Assembly (NCBI GenBank): GCA_019236925.1
Contig: JAFAID010000638.1
Location: 1-62,066, forward strand
Direction of reading: 5' to 3'
Length of the DNA stretch: 62,066 bases
DNA from: Mycobacterium sp.
GTDB lineage: Bacteria > Actinomycetota > Actinomycetes > Mycobacteriales > Mycobacteriaceae
Shown here: piece after piece, positions 45,892 through 55,757 of the stretch
Position numbering within the stretch: position 1 is the stretch's first letter
Layout of the letters: every line of letters starts with the position of its first letter
Translations under genes and position numbers: made by a program
The notes under the pieces: generated by a model
The model's database searches: none
Told to the model about the DNA's origin: nothing
What the model saw: the letters and a program-made list of their open reading frames with translations, nothing else

Positions 45892-48189
45892 ATGGCCATC
45901 ACGGATGTTCACGCAGAGGCACCTACACCGTTTGAGCAGGACTTCGACAAGGATGTCGCCGCCACGCAGCGATACTTCGACAGCCCACGGTTCGACGGAA
46001 TCACCCGCCTCTACTCCGCCCGCCAAGTGGTCGAGCAGCGCGGCACGATCCCGAGCGATTACATCGTGGCGCGGGAGGCAGCGGAGGCTTTCTACCCTCG
46101 GCTGCGCGAGCTGTTCGCCCAGCGCAAAAGCATCACCACATTCGGCCCGTACTCGCCCGGGCAGGCAGTGACCATGAAGCGGATGGGCATCGAGGGCATT
46201 TACCTGGGCGGGTGGGCAACGTCCGCCAAAGGCTCGATCTCCGAAGACCCGGGGCCCGACCTGGCCAGCTATCCGCTGAGCCAGGTGCCCGACGAGGCCG
46301 CCGGCCTGGTTCGCGCCCTGCTGACCGCCGACCGCAATCAGCAGTACCTGCGGCTGCGGATGAGCGACGAGCAACGGGAAAGAACACCGGCGGTCGACTA
46401 CCGGCCGTTCATCATCGCCGACGCCGACACCGGCCACGGCGGCGATCCGCACGTGCGCAACCTGGTCAAGCGATTCGTCGAGGCCGGGGTGCCGGGATAC
46501 CACATCGAGGACCAGCGCCCGGGCACCAAGAAGTGCGGGCATCAGGGCGGCAAGGTTCTGGTGCCGTCCGACGAACAGATCAAGCGTCTCAACACCGCCC
46601 GCTTTCAGCTCGACATCATGCGGGTGCCCGGCATTATCGTCGCGCGCACCGATGCGGAGGCGGCCAACCTGCTCGACAGCCGCGCCGACGAGCGCGATCA
46701 GCCGTTCCTGCTGGGCACCACGAACCTGAAGATCCCGTCCTACAAGGCTTGCTTCCTTGCGATGGTGCGCCGCTTCTACGATGCAGGATTCAAGGAACTC
46801 AACGGGCATCTGCTCTACGCGCTTCCCGACGGCGAATACGCCGCTGCCGACGTCTGGTTGGAGCGTCAAGGCATTGCGGACCTGATCGCAAAGGCGGCCG
46901 CGAACCCAGATCACGCGCAGCAGTCGATCGACGCCGTCTTCGACGAGGTCGAGTCGCAGTTCGTCGACTCCTGGCAGAACAACGCAGGGCTGATGACCTA
47001 CGGCGAAGCCGTTGCGGACCTTCTCGAATTCGCGGAGAGCGAGGGCGAATCGCGCGACATGAGCGCCGGTGAATGGCGGCAGTTCGCCCGGCGTGCGCCG
47101 TTGTACACCGCCCGCGAAAAAGCCAGGGAGCTCGGTGCCGACCCCGGCTGGGACTGCGAGCGGGCCAAAACGCCGGAAGGCTACTACCAGATCCGCGGGG
47201 GCATCCCGTATGCGATCGCCAAATCGCTTGCCGCGGCGCCATTCGCCGATATCCTCTGGATGGAAACCAAGACGGCCGATCTCGTCGACGCTCGCGAGTT
47301 CGCCGAAGCGATCCACGCCGAGTTCCCCGACCAGATGCTGGCCTACAACCTCTCACCGTCGTTCAACTGGGATACTACCGGGATGACCGACGACGAAATG
47401 CGGGCGTTCCCTGAGGAACTCGGCAAGATGGGCTTCGTCTTCAACTTCATCACCTACGGCGGACACCAGATCGACGGCGTCGCCGCCGAAGAGTTCGCCA
47501 CCGCGCTGCGCCAAGACGGCATGCTGGCGCTCGCGCGTTTGCAGCGCAAGATGCGCCTGGTCGAATCACCTTACCGCACACCGCAAACCCTGGTCGGCGG
47601 ACCGCGCAGCGACGCCGCGCTGGCCGCGTCTTCGGGTCGCACCGCGACCACTAAGGCCATGGGCGAGGGCTCCACGCAGCATCAGCACCTGGTGCAGACC
47701 GAGGTGCCGAAGAAACTGCTGGAGGAATGGCTGGCGCTGTGGAGCGAGCACTATCAGACCGGCGAAAAGCTTCGCGTGCAACTACGTCCGCGACGCGCCG
47801 GATCCGAAGTGCTCGAACTCGGCATCTACGGCGACGGAGAAGAGCCGCTTGCCAACGCGGTGGTCGACCCGATCAAGGACCGTCACGGACGCAACATCCT
47901 CACGGTGCGTGATCAGAACACGTTCGCCGAGAAAATGCGCAAGAAGAGGCTGATGGACGTCATTCACCTGTGGCTGATCCATCGGTTCAAGCCGGAGATC
48001 GTGTACTACGTGACACCAACCGAGGACAACATCTATCAGACCGAGAAGATGAAGTCGCACGGCATCTTCAGCAACGTCTACCAGGAGGTCGGCGAGATCA
48101 TCGTCGCCGACGTGAACCAGCCGCGCATCGAGGAACTGCTGGCGCCCGACCGTAAGGCGCTGAAGCGGCTGATCGCCAAGGAAGACTAG
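45892..48189 (+). CDS. aceA: Isocitrate lyase, long form (ICL2)
   Basis: The 765-residue glyoxylate-cycle enzyme splits isocitrate into glyoxylate and succinate; ICL2 also acts on methylisocitrate. The catalytic loop KKCGH gives Cys215, and ADADTGHGG and YHIEDQ bind Mg and substrate. NLSPSFNW lies near 495, and the long ICL2-specific C-terminal domain (after about 600) is complete. In M. tuberculosis H37Rv the gene is split into Rv1915/Rv1916; here it is intact. ATG 45892 (MAITDV) matches the family start better than 45877. It shares CTAG stops with the convergent epimerase. Confidence 0.96.
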   Translation: MAITDVHAEAPTPFEQDFDKDVAATQRYFDSPRFDGITRLYSARQVVEQRGTIPSDYIVAREAAEAFYPRLRELFAQRKSITTFGPYSPGQAVTMKRMGIEGIYLGGWATSAKGSISEDPGPDLASYPLSQVPDEAAGLVRALLTADRNQQYLRLRMSDEQRERTPAVDYRPFIIADADTGHGGDPHVRNLVKRFVEAGVPGYHIEDQRPGTKKCGHQGGKVLVPSDEQIKRLNTARFQLDIMRVPGIIVARTDAEAANLLDSRADERDQPFLLGTTNLKIPSYKACFLAMVRRFYDAGFKELNGHLLYALPDGEYAAADVWLERQGIADLIAKAAANPDHAQQSIDAVFDEVESQFVDSWQNNAGLMTYGEAVADLLEFAESEGESRDMSAGEWRQFARRAPLYTAREKARELGADPGWDCERAKTPEGYYQIRGGIPYAIAKSLAAAPFADILWMETKTADLVDAREFAEAIHAEFPDQMLAYNLSPSFNWDTTGMTDDEMRAFPEELGKMGFVFNFITYGGHQIDGVAAEEFATALRQDGMLALARLQRKMRLVESPYRTPQTLVGGPRSDAALAASSGRTATTKAMGEGSTQHQHLVQTEVPKKLLEEWLALWSEHYQTGEKLRVQLRPRRAGSEVLELGIYGDGEEPLANAVVDPIKDRHGRNILTVRDQNTFAEKMRKKRLMDVIHLWLIHRFKPEIVYYVTPTEDNIYQTEKMKSHGIFSNVYQEVGEIIVADVNQPRIEELLAPDRKALKRLIAKED

Positions 48190-49097
48190 CTGCTGCCAGA
48201 GCCGACCAGCTCGGGGTGGAATTTGGCCGCCATCCGGCGCATCCCGTCGCGCCAGTCGACCGTGGCGACGCCGACGACATCGCGCATCCGGCTCGGGTCG
48301 GTCGGATTACCGCGCAACGCCTGCTCGCTCTCCTGAAAGACCGGCTCCTTGCCGACTAGCGAGCCGAGGTAGCGGCACCAGTCCTGCAGGCTGACGGTCT
48401 GCTCGCCGCACCAGTTGAGTGTGGTCGCCGGAACCGATGCCACCGCAAGCAGTTTCGGGATGGTCGCGATGATGTCGTCCTCGTGGATCGGGTTGTAGCG
48501 GGCCGGGCCGCCGGCAGGGACCGGGATCGGGATGCCGCCGAGCATCATCTCCATGTGATAGAACGGCCACCCGCCGTTGTCGCCGTAGGGGACGTTGAGC
48601 CGGGCGATGGTGGTCGGCACGCCGAGAACGCGGGCCATCGTCCGGGCGACTACCTCGCCTGCGATCTTGGAGATGGAATAGGTTGGAAACAAAGGCTTGT
48701 GGTTGTCGCCCAACGCGGCGTGCTCGGTTCGTGGTTCGTCGTCAGGCGGGTCGTAGACGGCACCCGACGAGCAATGCAGGAACGCTTTTGCGTCGCGGCA
48801 GTGGGCCATCAGGAGCCCGACCGACTCTGCGTTGGCCGCGAGATCTTTCTCCCAGTTCCCGCTCTTGGCCACCGCCAGGTTGAGGACGTAGTCAAAGTTG
48901 GACGGAATGCCGGTGAAGTCCCCGGCGGCCAGGTTGACCGTCTCACACCGCACTCCCGCCTTCTCCAGCGCGTCACGCGCCGCCGCGTTGGTGAACCGGG
49001 CGATACCCCAGACCTCGTTGTCGACCGCGAGGGCCTGGGCGATGGGACTGGCAACTTGCCCGGTCGGGCCGGTGATCAGGATCTTGGTGCCGCGCAT
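48186..49097 (-). CDS. NAD-dependent epimerase/dehydratase family protein
   Basis: The 303-residue extended-SDR protein has [20 protein letters not shown] (GxxGxxG-type), a catalytic region with [10 protein letters not shown] and YSISKIAGE (YxxxK), and [12 protein letters not shown]. It resembles sugar-nucleotide or 3-beta-hydroxysteroid dehydrogenase-like enzymes, but the substrate is not clear. It is a single gene with its promoter in the 127-bp gap to the next SDR. Confidence 0.82.
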   Translation of the reverse strand: MRGTKILITGPTGQVASPIAQALAVDNEVWGIARFTNAAARDALEKAGVRCETVNLAAGDFTGIPSNFDYVLNLAVAKSGNWEKDLAANAESVGLLMAHCRDAKAFLHCSSGAVYDPPDDEPRTEHAALGDNHKPLFPTYSISKIAGEVVARTMARVLGVPTTIARLNVPYGDNGGWPFYHMEMMLGGIPIPVPAGGPARYNPIHEDDIIATIPKLLAVASVPATTLNWCGEQTVSLQDWCRYLGSLVGKEPVFQESEQALRGNPTDPSRMRDVVGVATVDWRDGMRRMAAKFHPELVGSGSS

Positions 49098-49165
49098 GCG
49101 CTGATGCTAAGCGAGCTACCAGCCCAGCGGACACGATGGCCCCGATTGCGGAATAACCAACATAT

Positions 49166-49175
49166 ACCGATCGGT
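49166..49175. promoter_or_regulatory. Palindrome between divergent epimerase and SDR genes
   Basis: ACCGATCGGT is a perfect 10-bp palindrome in the AT-richer centre of the gap, 50 nt upstream of the SDR ATG. Palindromes with this core are typical of TetR-type operators in actinobacteria. No regulator gene is adjacent. Confidence 0.4.
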
Positions 49176-49224
49176 TTACACACGGCAGTAGCCGGATCAC
49201 CGTCGCCGTTAGGAGAACGCCGTC

Positions 49225-49998
49225 ATGTCATCGGTCTTGATCACCGGAGCCAACCGTGGAATCGGCCGCGCCGTCGCCACCGAGTTCGCCCGCCGCGGAC
49301 ACCGCGTGGTGGCCACCGCACGCGATCCGCATTCGCTGTCCGACCTCGACGTCAGCGAACGGCTGGCGCTCGACGTCACCAGCGACGCCAGCGTCACTGC
49401 CGCGGTCGAGGCCGCTGGTGACATCGACGTTCTGATCTCCAACGCCGGCGTCATCTTCTATGCCGCGGTCGAAGCCATACCGTTGCCGGAATTGCAGCGT
49501 CTGTTTGACCTCAACACCGTTGGGGCGATCCGGGTGGCCCAAGCGGTGCTGCCGCAGATGCGCGCCCGCGGCGACGGGAAACTGCTGTTCATGTCCAGCG
49601 TGGTCGGGCGGGTCGTGCTGCCGCCGGGCGCAGCCTATGCGTCCACCAAGTGGGCACTCGAGGCGCTCGTCGAAGCCCTCGCCATCGAGGTTGCGCCGTT
49701 GGGCGTCCAAGCGGCCCTGCTCGAGCCCGGCGCGGTGAGCTCCGGCGCGCTCGACGACGTGACGACCTACACGCTGCCCAATGATCCCTACGTCGCGATA
49801 CTCAAAGGCGGCGGGCCGCGGGCCGGGATGGTCACCCCCGAGCAGGTGGCCGCCGAAATCGCCGATACCGCCGAGAAGCCGCAGCTGCCGTTGCGGATCC
49901 CGATCGGTGACGCCGCGCGCACCCTGCTGGCAGAGCGGCGCGCCGCACCCGACGACGTCCCGTTCGTGCCGACTGCGTACTTCGCAGCCGAGCGCTAG
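49225..49998 (+). CDS. Short-chain dehydrogenase/reductase
   Basis: The 257-residue classical SDR has LITGANRGIGRAVATEFARRG, ISNAGV, a catalytic Ser in LFMSSVVGR and YASTKWALEALVEAL with Tyr and Lys. It starts behind TTAGGAGAAC. A member of this family (Rv3174) lies in the corresponding part of the M. tuberculosis map, but I cannot confirm orthology. It shares CTAG stops with the convergent acyl-CoA dehydrogenase. Confidence 0.87.
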   Translation: MSSVLITGANRGIGRAVATEFARRGHRVVATARDPHSLSDLDVSERLALDVTSDASVTAAVEAAGDIDVLISNAGVIFYAAVEAIPLPELQRLFDLNTVGAIRVAQAVLPQMRARGDGKLLFMSSVVGRVVLPPGAAYASTKWALEALVEALAIEVAPLGVQAALLEPGAVSSGALDDVTTYTLPNDPYVAILKGGGPRAGMVTPEQVAAEIADTAEKPQLPLRIPIGDAARTLLAERRAAPDDVPFVPTAYFAAER

Positions 49999-51734
49999 GG
50001 ACGCATCTCGTAGGCGCCGTCGTAGGCCCTGACCTGATCCCAGATCCGGTCGAAGCGGTCTGCATCGACTACCGGTTTGCGCACTGCCGAGATAGCCCAG
50101 TCTTGTTGTGCTGCAGTAGAACTCGACCTGCCATGCAAAGCGACGGCATGCTGGGAGAAATCGCGTATCTGGACGTTGAAGATCTGGTCGACCAGGTCGG
50201 CGTCGAGACCGATCAGACCGGCTTGCTCGAGAATCAGCTGGCCGTAGACGACCAGCGTGAACAGATGGCCGACGACCAGCAGGAAGTCGAGGTCGCGCAT
50301 TTGGTCTGCGTCCGGCGCGGCGGTGGCCAGCAGCTCCTTGACCGCGCGGGCCTGCTCATAAAACAGTGCGACATTCGGTATGTCCAGGTGCTTTTCGTAA
50401 ACCGCTGTCCAATCGTCGAATTGGACCTTGGATGCGCCCCGAGCCGGACCCTGCGCCCAGAAGAACACGTCATCGGCCGGGTCGTTGCGAGTACCGATCT
50501 CCGGGTAAGCCGCCGGGTTGAACATGTAATTGGGCATGAACTTCAGGATCTGCGCGACGTTGACGTGGACGGTGCCTTCCAGCCGCGGCAAGGCGCCGAT
50601 CAGCCGCGCCACTTCGCAGAAGTAGGTGTTCTTCTCGAAGCCTTTGGCGGCCAACACATCCCATAACAGCGTGACGACCGTCTCGCCCTCGGACGTGACT
50701 TTGGACTTGGTCACCGGGTTGAACAGCAGGTATCGACGGTCGTCGAGGCTGGCGCTGCGGAAGTAGTCGATCGCGCGGTCGCTGAAGAGTTTCATTGCGA
50801 CCAACCTGACGTAGGCCTCGACGAAGCTGGCACGCACGTGCGGGAAGTCGGTGACTGGGTTGCCGTACAGGATGCGGTTGTTGGCATGGGTGATCGCCTC
50901 GTAGAAGGCGTGCTCGCACATCCCGATCGAACCGCTGCACAGATTGAACTTGCCGACATTGACTGTGTTGAGCGCAGCCGAGAACGCCTCGGGGCCGGTG
51001 CACAGGATGTCCTCCTCGTGCACCGGATAGTCGTTGAGCCGGAAGTTGCTGACGTACATCTGGCCGTGCACGACGTTGCCGATCAGTTCGTAGTTCTGGT
51101 GGCCGCTGTCGGCGACGAACCACACGTAACCGTCGGCGCCGTCGACGTCGGTGCGGCGGGAGAACACCGACACCATGCCCGCCACGTTGCCGTTGCCGAT
51201 GTAGTACTTCTCCCCCGACGCGCGAAACACCGGCCCTTCCGGACCCTCCGCGTCTTTGTCGCGTGCGGGTGTGAGCAGCATGTCGGTGTTGTAGATGTCC
51301 GCGCCGTGCTCACGTTCGGAGAGCGCGAAAGCCATCACACCGCCCGCCTCGAGTTGAGCGGCAGCGCGTTCCTTGGCCTTGATGTTGTCGCTCTGCCAGA
51401 TCGGCCCCAGGCCCAGGATGGTCACCTGCTCGGCGTACCAGTACGACAAACCGTAGAACCCGAAGATCTCGCTCAGCGCGGCATTGCGCGAGGTGTCCCA
51501 CCGCTTGTTCGGGTCGCCCCCGCCGTACTCCGACGGGGTGAGGAAGGTCGCGAAGATCCGTTCCTGCTTGATGAAGTCGATGAAGTCCGACACCCACGCC
51601 GCCTCGAGATCGTCCCGCAGCAGTTTCGCCTTGCCGCGTCCTTCGAACCAATCGATCACCGCGCGCAGTTGACGCCGCGTCTCGGGGTCGAAATGCACCG
51701 GGTCGTAGGCATTCGGATCGAACAGCAGTCCCAT
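49995..51734 (-). CDS. Acyl-CoA dehydrogenase, large form
   Basis: The 579-residue protein has the acyl-CoA dehydrogenase fold: MAFALSEREHGADIYNTDM in the flavin region, KYYIGNGNVAGMVSVFSR in the beta domain and an extended C-terminal helical region of about 250 residues. It is longer than the usual 380-400 residues, like other mycobacterial FadE proteins of this size class. The typical catalytic Glu motif is not obvious to me. A palindrome (51774-51783) lies 40 nt upstream. Confidence 0.82.
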   Translation of the reverse strand: MGLLFDPNAYDPVHFDPETRRQLRAVIDWFEGRGKAKLLRDDLEAAWVSDFIDFIKQERIFATFLTPSEYGGGDPNKRWDTSRNAALSEIFGFYGLSYWYAEQVTILGLGPIWQSDNIKAKERAAAQLEAGGVMAFALSEREHGADIYNTDMLLTPARDKDAEGPEGPVFRASGEKYYIGNGNVAGMVSVFSRRTDVDGADGYVWFVADSGHQNYELIGNVVHGQMYVSNFRLNDYPVHEEDILCTGPEAFSAALNTVNVGKFNLCSGSIGMCEHAFYEAITHANNRILYGNPVTDFPHVRASFVEAYVRLVAMKLFSDRAIDYFRSASLDDRRYLLFNPVTKSKVTSEGETVVTLLWDVLAAKGFEKNTYFCEVARLIGALPRLEGTVHVNVAQILKFMPNYMFNPAAYPEIGTRNDPADDVFFWAQGPARGASKVQFDDWTAVYEKHLDIPNVALFYEQARAVKELLATAAPDADQMRDLDFLLVVGHLFTLVVYGQLILEQAGLIGLDADLVDQIFNVQIRDFSQHAVALHGRSSSTAAQQDWAISAVRKPVVDADRFDRIWDQVRAYDGAYEMRP

Positions 51735-51773
51735 GGCTTGAGCCCTTTCATCGACGCGGGTCCGGCGTCGAAT

Positions 51774-51783
51774 CTAGCGCTAG
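51774..51783. promoter_or_regulatory. Palindrome upstream of acyl-CoA dehydrogenase
   Basis: CTAGCGCTAG is a perfect 10-bp palindrome 40 nt upstream of the dehydrogenase ATG and about 93 nt upstream of the divergent secreted-protein gene. CTAG is rare in high-GC genomes, so two copies in 10 bp are notable. It may be an operator or part of the promoter. Confidence 0.35.
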
Positions 51784-51875
51784 TGACCCGGTCGATCTCA
51801 GGAAGCTAACGATTTGGTTGTCGGGCGGCGTGGGGACGCGCGGAACCTCATGGGCCGTGTTCAGGTATAGGCCTG

Positions 51876-52412
51876 ATGTCGTCGTCTGGACTTTGCGCCG
51901 GCCGCGCCACCCTCGCCGCGGCGGCGTGTGGGGCGCTGCTCGCTCTCGGCGTGCCGTCAGCTGCTGCCGACCCGTCGACCGACGCCCTGGGCTTCGTCGA
52001 CTCCACCGCGCGCTGCGCGGCGCCGGACACCGCGGTGGCCTTCGGCAGCACGGCGACCTCGCGGGTGGCGATCTGCAAGAGCACCAGCGGCACATACGAG
52101 TACCACGGGGTGCGGACCAGCGACGGCGCCAAGTTGGTCGTGCCGGCGTCTGCCTCGTCCGACGGCGGATTCGTCGCCGAGAGCGACGGAATCACCTACA
52201 CGGTGACGTCGAGTTCGCTGGTCGTCAGCGAGGGCAACGAGACAATCCGCCGGGAAGCGATGGTGTATTTCCACGGGCCGAATACCACCGCGGCATCGCC
52301 GGGTCCATCAGCTCCGGCCGCCACACCAACGCAGGCCGCGGCCCCGACACCGACCACGACGACACCGTTGCCGCCGCCGCTGCCCGCCGAAGTCGGCGAC
52401 CAACGGCACTAG
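51876..52412 (+). CDS. Secreted protein with Pro/Thr-rich tail
   Basis: The 178-residue protein has a Sec signal peptide (basic start, hydrophobic ATLAAAACGALLALGVPSA, cleavage near AAA-DP at about 32), a mature domain with two cysteines (CAAPDT, ICKST) probably forming a disulfide, and a C-terminal tail rich in Pro, Ala and Thr (PTTTTPLPPPLPAE), as in many mycobacterial exported proteins. I do not recognise the fold. Its stop overlaps the aldehyde dehydrogenase stop through CTAG. Confidence 0.75.
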   Translation: MSSSGLCAGRATLAAAACGALLALGVPSAAADPSTDALGFVDSTARCAAPDTAVAFGSTATSRVAICKSTSGTYEYHGVRTSDGAKLVVPASASSDGGFVAESDGITYTVTSSSLVVSEGNETIRREAMVYFHGPNTTAASPGPSAPAATPTQAAAPTPTTTTPLPPPLPAEVGDQRH

Positions 52413-53866
52413 GCTTGAGCTGGCGCCGCAGCCGAAATCGACTGGCTCACTGTGTAACTGTCGATTCCTTCGGCCCCAAGCTCGCGGCCGTAGCCACTGT
52501 TCTTGACACCGCCGAATGGCGCGGCGGGATCCATGATGTAGCCCTCGTTGACACCGAAAGTGCCCGACCGTACCCGCGCCGCCACGCCGTACCCGCGGTC
52601 GACATCGGTGGTGAACACCGACCCGGCCAGCCCGTACTCGGAGTCGTTGGCAATCCGGATCGCCTCGTCTTCGTCGCGATAGGAGATCACGGTCAGCACC
52701 GGGCCGAAGATCTCTTCGCGGGCAATCCGCATATCGTTGCTCGCGTCGCTGAACAGCGTCGGTCGCACATACCAGCCGGTGTCCAGCCCATCGGGCAAGG
52801 CGGCGCCGCCGGTGACCAGCCGCGCCCCTTCGCTGTTCCCCGATTCGATGTAGCCGCGGACCCGTTCCTGCTGACGCTTTGCCACCAGCGGGCCGATCTG
52901 AGTGTTGGGATCGGCGGGGTCGCCGACCGTCATCGAGTCCATCGCCGCCGCCAACGCGTCGACGAACTCGTCCTTCCGGGCAGCGGGCACCAGGATCCGG
53001 CTCAGCGCGTTGCACACCTGGCCGCTGTTGGCCAGGCTGGCCATCTGAATTCCGGTGGCGACGGCCGACGGGTCGGCATCGTCGAGCACGATGGCCGCCG
53101 ACTTGCCGCCGAGTTCGAGGCTGACCTGCTTCAGCCCCGCGGCGCAGGCAAGAGCGACTTGACGGCCGGCCGCCGTGGACCCGGTGAACGAGACCTTGTC
53201 GACGCCCGGGTGGCCCACCAACAGCTCACCGACATCGCGACCGCCGGGCACCACGTTCAGCACACCGGGCGGAAGGTCGGCTTCGGCAACCAGGTCGGCG
53301 AGCAACTGCGCGTCGAGCACCGACTCGAGCGCCGGCTTGAGCACCACCGAACAGCCCGCCAACAGCGCCGGCACAACCTTGGCGACGGTGAGAAACTGCG
53401 GCATGTTCCACGGCACCACCGCGGCGACGACTCCCACCGGTTGCTTGTTGATCCGAATGTCCTTGCCGTACAAGCCCGGACGCGCCTGCTGCCATTCGTA
53501 GCTTCCCGCCAATCCACAGAACGCCGAGATCATGGTCAGCGGAAGGCGAACCTGCGCCATTTTGGCGAAGGTGATCGGAGCGCCGATCTCGGCCGAAATC
53601 AGCGCCGCCATGTCTGCTCGGCGCTCTTTGTAAATGCCGGCCAGCCGGGTGAGCGCCTCGATCCGCTCGGCAGGCCGCGTGCGCGGCCACGGTCCGGTGT
53701 CGAAGGCCGCCCGGGCGGCGTCGACCGCCCGATTCACGTCCGCGGGTCCCGCGCAGGCCGAGTGGCCGATGGCCACCTCGCTGTGCGGCGATATCACCGT
53801 GATGACGGAGTCGCAGTCCGGTGCCGTCCACTTCCCGTCGATGAAGAGCTGATCCCTCTCGTACAT
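52409..53866 (-). CDS. NAD(P)-dependent aldehyde dehydrogenase
   Basis: The 485-residue enzyme shows VVPWNMPQ, GSTAAGRQVA, the glutamate motif LELGGKSAAIVLDDAD, the catalytic Cys in NSGQVCNALSR and EEIFGPVLTV. It would oxidise an aldehyde to its acid. It lies 21 nt downstream of an SDR gene on the same strand, so the two form an operon whose promoter carries the 16-bp palindrome at 54625. Confidence 0.92.
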   Translation of the reverse strand: MYERDQLFIDGKWTAPDCDSVITVISPHSEVAIGHSACAGPADVNRAVDAARAAFDTGPWPRTRPAERIEALTRLAGIYKERRADMAALISAEIGAPITFAKMAQVRLPLTMISAFCGLAGSYEWQQARPGLYGKDIRINKQPVGVVAAVVPWNMPQFLTVAKVVPALLAGCSVVLKPALESVLDAQLLADLVAEADLPPGVLNVVPGGRDVGELLVGHPGVDKVSFTGSTAAGRQVALACAAGLKQVSLELGGKSAAIVLDDADPSAVATGIQMASLANSGQVCNALSRILVPAARKDEFVDALAAAMDSMTVGDPADPNTQIGPLVAKRQQERVRGYIESGNSEGARLVTGGAALPDGLDTGWYVRPTLFSDASNDMRIAREEIFGPVLTVISYRDEDEAIRIANDSEYGLAGSVFTTDVDRGYGVAARVRSGTFGVNEGYIMDPAAPFGGVKNSGYGRELGAEGIDSYTVSQSISAAAPAQA

Positions 53867-53887
53867 CTATTCGCCTCAGATCCCTAT

Positions 53888-54598
53888 CTAGGTGTTGCGG
53901 CCGCCGTTGACGCCGAGGATCTGGCCGGTGATGTAGCTGGCCTCGTCGGACACGAAGAACGAACACGCGGCGGCGATATCCTCGGGCCGGCCCACCCGGC
54001 GCACCGGTGTGCGATTGATGTGGTCCTCCACCGAGCCACCGAGCAGATGCCGACTCTCGGCGCTGCGCAGCATCGGTGTGTCGACGAATCCCGGCGGGAC
54101 GGCGTTGACGGTGATCCCGGACGGGCCGTATTCCAGCGCCAGCGATTTGGTCAGGCCATTCACCGCGGACTTCGCCGCGACGTAGTGAGCCATGAACGGT
54201 TGTCCGGAGTGCGTGCTGGACGACGAGATATTGACGATGCGGCCCCAACCTTCCTCGAGCATGTCGGGCAGCACGGCCTGGATGGTGTGGAATACGCCGT
54301 TCAGGTTGACATCGATCACCTTCGACCATTCCTGAAACGACATATTCGAAAACTTCTTGAAGCCTTCCACCCCGGCCGCGTTGACCAGCACCAGGATTGG
54401 GCCGAATTGCTCACGGATGTCAGCGACGGCGCCGTCGACCTGAGCGCGGTCGGTGACGTCGGCGACGTGGCCGAACCCGTCGTCGGTCGGCGACAAATCG
54501 ATGACGGCGACCCGAAATCCATCGCTGCGCAACCGTTGAGCGACCGCGCGGCCAATCCCTGACGCACCGCCGGTCACGACCGCCGTCTTCAAGCCCAC
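53888..54598 (-). CDS. Short-chain dehydrogenase/reductase
   Basis: The 236-residue classical SDR has VVTGGASGIGRAVAQRL, NAAGV, NISSSSTHSG with catalytic Ser and YVAAKSAVNGLTKSLALEYG with Tyr and Lys; ITGQILGVNGGRNT closes the fold. GTG 54598 follows AAAGGTCG, whereas the upstream frame would include the operator. It heads the SDR-aldehyde dehydrogenase operon. Confidence 0.87.
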   Translation of the reverse strand: MGLKTAVVTGGASGIGRAVAQRLRSDGFRVAVIDLSPTDDGFGHVADVTDRAQVDGAVADIREQFGPILVLVNAAGVEGFKKFSNMSFQEWSKVIDVNLNGVFHTIQAVLPDMLEEGWGRIVNISSSSTHSGQPFMAHYVAAKSAVNGLTKSLALEYGPSGITVNAVPPGFVDTPMLRSAESRHLLGGSVEDHINRTPVRRVGRPEDIAAACSFFVSDEASYITGQILGVNGGRNT

Positions 54599-54624
54599 GC
54601 ACCGACCTTTCTTGGGCCACCTTC

Positions 54625-54640
54625 CTGAGCGACCGCCCAA
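54625..54640. promoter_or_regulatory. Operator copy 1 of the 54-61 kb regulon (variant)
   Basis: CTGAGCGACCGCCCAA agrees with TTGGGCGATCGCCCAA at 13 of 16 positions. It lies 26 nt upstream of the SDR start at 54598 and 54 nt upstream of the divergent oxidoreductase at 54695, so it could serve both. Confidence 0.6.
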
Positions 54641-54694
54641 ACATGCCTATCACTCCGCGTCGACGGCGGTCAAGTGAAGGGTTAGGGTCCGTTG

Positions 54695-55669
54695 ATGGAC
54701 CGGCCCCCATTTCGTTTCGCAGTCCAGGCGACCAATGCCGCCGGGGGCCGCGAGTGGCACGACACCGTTCGCAAAGTCGAAGACCTAGGATACTCAACGC
54801 TTTTCCTGGCCGATCACTACCTGGGACCGGGCCCCGCGCAGCGAGCCGCGCGCACCCCTCGCCAAGACCTGGCCCCCATCGCGGCGATGGCTGCCGCAGC
54901 CGCGGTGAGCCAGACGCTGAGCATCGGGTGCCGGGTGTTCTGCGTCGACTATCACGCGCCGGCGGTATTGGCCAAGGAGGCGGCGACGCTTGATCTGCTC
55001 TCCGACGGTCGGCTGGAGATGGGCCTGGGGGCCGGGTGGAGCGAAGTCGAATACACGGCGATGGGACTCGACTTCGAGCCGCCGGGCCGACGAATCGCCA
55101 AGCTCGCCGAGGTCGTTTCGTTCATCAAGGCGCACTGGCAAGGCGACGAGCTGGACTGGTCAGGCGACTTCGTTCGGGTGCACGGATACGCGGGGCGACC
55201 CCGCCCGGTGCAACGCCCACATCCCCCGATCATGATCGGCGGGGGCGGACAGCGCGTGCTCTCGCTGGCCGGCCGTGAAGCCGACATCGTCAGCATTTCC
55301 AGCGTGCCCTTCGTCGCGCGCGACGCCGACGGACTCGATCCGCAGGCAGTCGCGGAGCGTCGGATCAGCTTCGTGCGCGACGCTGCCGGCGAGCGCTTCG
55401 CTGGGCTGGACGTCGAGAGCTCACCGTACTTCACCCAGATCACCGACGATCCCGAAACGGGGCTGGCCGCCCTGGCTAAGGTGGCCAAGTCCGCCGGGAT
55501 CGCCGCCGAATTGCTGCGCGATCATCCCAACGTCCTGGTCGGCTCGGTGGAAAGCGTTGTAGAGACCCTGCGTTCGCGGCGGGAAAAGCTGGGCATCAAC
55601 TACGTCACGGTCCAGCAATCCCAGATCGAATCCTTCGCGCCGGTGGTGGCCCTGCTGCACGGACGCTGA
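54695..55669 (+). CDS. LLM-class F420-dependent oxidoreductase
   Basis: The 324-residue luciferase-like TIM-barrel protein shows FAVQATNAAGGREWHDTVRK, YSTLFLADHYLGPGP, LGLGAGWSEVEYTAMG and HPPIMIGGGGQRVLSLAGREAD, the pattern of mycobacterial F420-dependent enzymes. ATG 54695 follows TTG 54692; GGGTTAGGG is 10 nt upstream. It may reduce or oxidise an intermediate of the surrounding pathway. Its promoter shares the divergent gap with operator copy 1. Confidence 0.88.
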   Translation: MDRPPFRFAVQATNAAGGREWHDTVRKVEDLGYSTLFLADHYLGPGPAQRAARTPRQDLAPIAAMAAAAAVSQTLSIGCRVFCVDYHAPAVLAKEAATLDLLSDGRLEMGLGAGWSEVEYTAMGLDFEPPGRRIAKLAEVVSFIKAHWQGDELDWSGDFVRVHGYAGRPRPVQRPHPPIMIGGGGQRVLSLAGREADIVSISSVPFVARDADGLDPQAVAERRISFVRDAAGERFAGLDVESSPYFTQITDDPETGLAALAKVAKSAGIAAELLRDHPNVLVGSVESVVETLRSRREKLGINYVTVQQSQIESFAPVVALLHGR

Positions 55670-55714
55670 ACCTTGACCCCCGCGACCCGGAAGTGCGACC
55701 ATGGGCCTGCGTGT

Positions 55715-55730
55715 TTGGGCGATCGCTCAA
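55715..55730. promoter_or_regulatory. Operator copy 2 of the 54-61 kb regulon
   Basis: TTGGGCGATCGCTCAA differs from the perfect palindrome TTGGGCGATCGCCCAA at one base. It ends 27 nt upstream of the retro-Claisenase start at 55758, the same distance as in the other two copies. Confidence 0.7.
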
Positions 55731-55757
55731 TGATGCAAAAGGGAATGAGATAGCTCT

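Noticed and set aside
51818..54562. Plus-strand open frame of 914 codons
   Set aside because: It is antisense to the aldehyde dehydrogenase and SDR and overlaps the secreted protein out of frame; composition and lack of motifs mark it as a GC-driven shadow.
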